Assembly (NCBI RefSeq): GCF_004015185.1
Contig: NZ_CP025746.1
Location: 558,001 to 622,000 of the forward strand
DNA from: Clostridium manihotivorum
GTDB taxonomy: Bacteria > Bacillota > Clostridia > Clostridiales > Clostridiaceae
DNA length: 64,000 bases
Direction of reading: 5' to 3'
The notes under the pieces are model-generated. The model was not told the origin of the DNA and made no database searches. It saw only the letters and a list, made by a program, of their open reading frames with translations. The position numbers and the translations under genes are program-made. Shown in pieces: positions 63,692-64,000 of this stretch; the first letter of the stretch is position 1; every line of letters starts with the position of its first letter.

Positions 63692-64000
63692 ACAAAAGAG
63701 ATTAGGTGAAGAACCGATAGGTTCTTTATTATTAAAGTTTTCAGTGCCGGCAATAATCGGCATGATGGTTAATGCTCTTTACAACGTAGTAGACAGAATA
63801 TTTATAGGAAATATTCCTGATATAGGAAAAGATGCTTTAACTGGGGTGGGAATAACGCTTCCTATAATGACTATCATAATGGCCTTTGGTATGCTTGTAG
63901 GTATTGGTACCGCAACGGCAATATCAATAAGACTTGGACAAGGAAAGAAGGAAGAAGCAGAAAATATCTTAGGTAATGCTTTTGTACTTTTGATAATAAC
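63684..64000 (+). CDS. MATE-family efflux transporter, 3' end cut by window edge
   Basis: Starts at the ATG 63684 (GGGAGG at 63668-63673) and runs off the window; about 105 residues are visible. The opening MDRQKRLGEEPIGSLLLKFS, VPAIIGMMVNALYNVVDRIF and LTGVGITLPIM are typical of MATE (NorM/DinF-type) transporters, which expel drugs or metabolites with Na+ or H+. Overlaps the MarR gene by 8 bases. Confidence 0.92.
   Translation, partial: MDRQKRLGEEPIGSLLLKFSVPAIIGMMVNALYNVVDRIFIGNIPDIGKDALTGVGITLPIMTIIMAFGMLVGIGTATAISIRLGQGKKEEAENILGNAFVLLII

Noticed and set aside
1..64000. CRISPR array, prophage, integrase or insertion sequence
   Set aside because: No regularly spaced direct repeats, no transposase, integrase or phage structural genes; the repeats present are diverged and irregularly spaced.
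1..64000. tRNA or rRNA genes
   Set aside because: No GC-rich cloverleaf or conserved GTTCRANNC segment with a matching acceptor stem was noticed; gaps are uniformly AT-rich.

Overview
The window looks like chromosomal DNA of an endospore-forming, anaerobic, low-GC Clostridium-type Firmicute. The grounds are very AT-rich intergenic DNA, strong AGGAGG-type ribosome binding sites, two T-box leaders, a Csp/SleC spore-germination pair, an H-NOX-type chemoreceptor, type III glutamine synthetase and a CcpA-like regulator. I see no rRNA, tRNA, CRISPR array, prophage or intact insertion sequence. It is mostly housekeeping and regulatory chromosome, with many Rho-independent terminators and a family of short interspersed repeats.

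Layout. 0-5 kb: 3' part of hisS, an RNPP-type (HTH+TPR) regulator with small ORFs divergent from it, a probable gene remnant and an MFS exporter. 5-9 kb: Tyr T-box and tyrS, a 3-methyladenine glycosylase, a proline-rich hypothetical. 9-15 kb: an orphan promoter-terminator unit, a PyrR-type attenuator, a second promoter inside an inverted repeat, then carA-carB, followed by a MITE-like repeat. 15-17.6 kb: a small Xre/membrane-protein pair, a YCII-like gene whose promoter carries LexA-like boxes, and an HD-GYP protein. 17.9-22.7 kb: two divergently transcribed glutamine synthetases (long GSI-like and GSIII). 23-26.5 kb: murI, a DUF4325 gene, cyclophilin, a DUF3783 gene and an Xre/S24-like regulator.

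26.5-32.2 kb holds the spore germination module: a double subtilisin-like Csp protease, apparently starting at a rare AUA codon and carrying a long Q/G/N-rich linker, followed by its expected substrate pro-SleC. 32.6-37.6 kb: H-NOX methyl-accepting protein and an OmpR-type two-component system. 37.8-43 kb: PflA-like radical SAM protein, alpha/beta hydrolase, YkvI-type transporter and a lipoprotein. 43-48.2 kb: TIGR01212 radical SAM protein, an MsmX-type ATPase / PucR-type regulator / ComB operon, and an RlmI-type methyltransferase. 48.4-52.7 kb: a sensor kinase and a LytTR regulator flanking an NfeD-FloA membrane-microdomain operon. 52.8-54.9 kb: small hypotheticals, DUF1643, a CHAP amidase and a BFD-like ferredoxin. 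55.5-59.3 kb: Ile T-box, ileS of the eukaryote-like type, a rhodanese. 59.7-64 kb: CcpA-like regulator with its own cre-like site, DUF5050 lipoprotein-like protein, YgjP-type metallopeptidase, MarR regulator and a truncated MATE transporter.

The observations most worth following are the AUA start of the csp gene, the dispersed repeat family (five cores plus end and tail modules), the layered control region of carAB, the LexA-like boxes on the YCII gene, and the kinase/FloA/LytTR arrangement.
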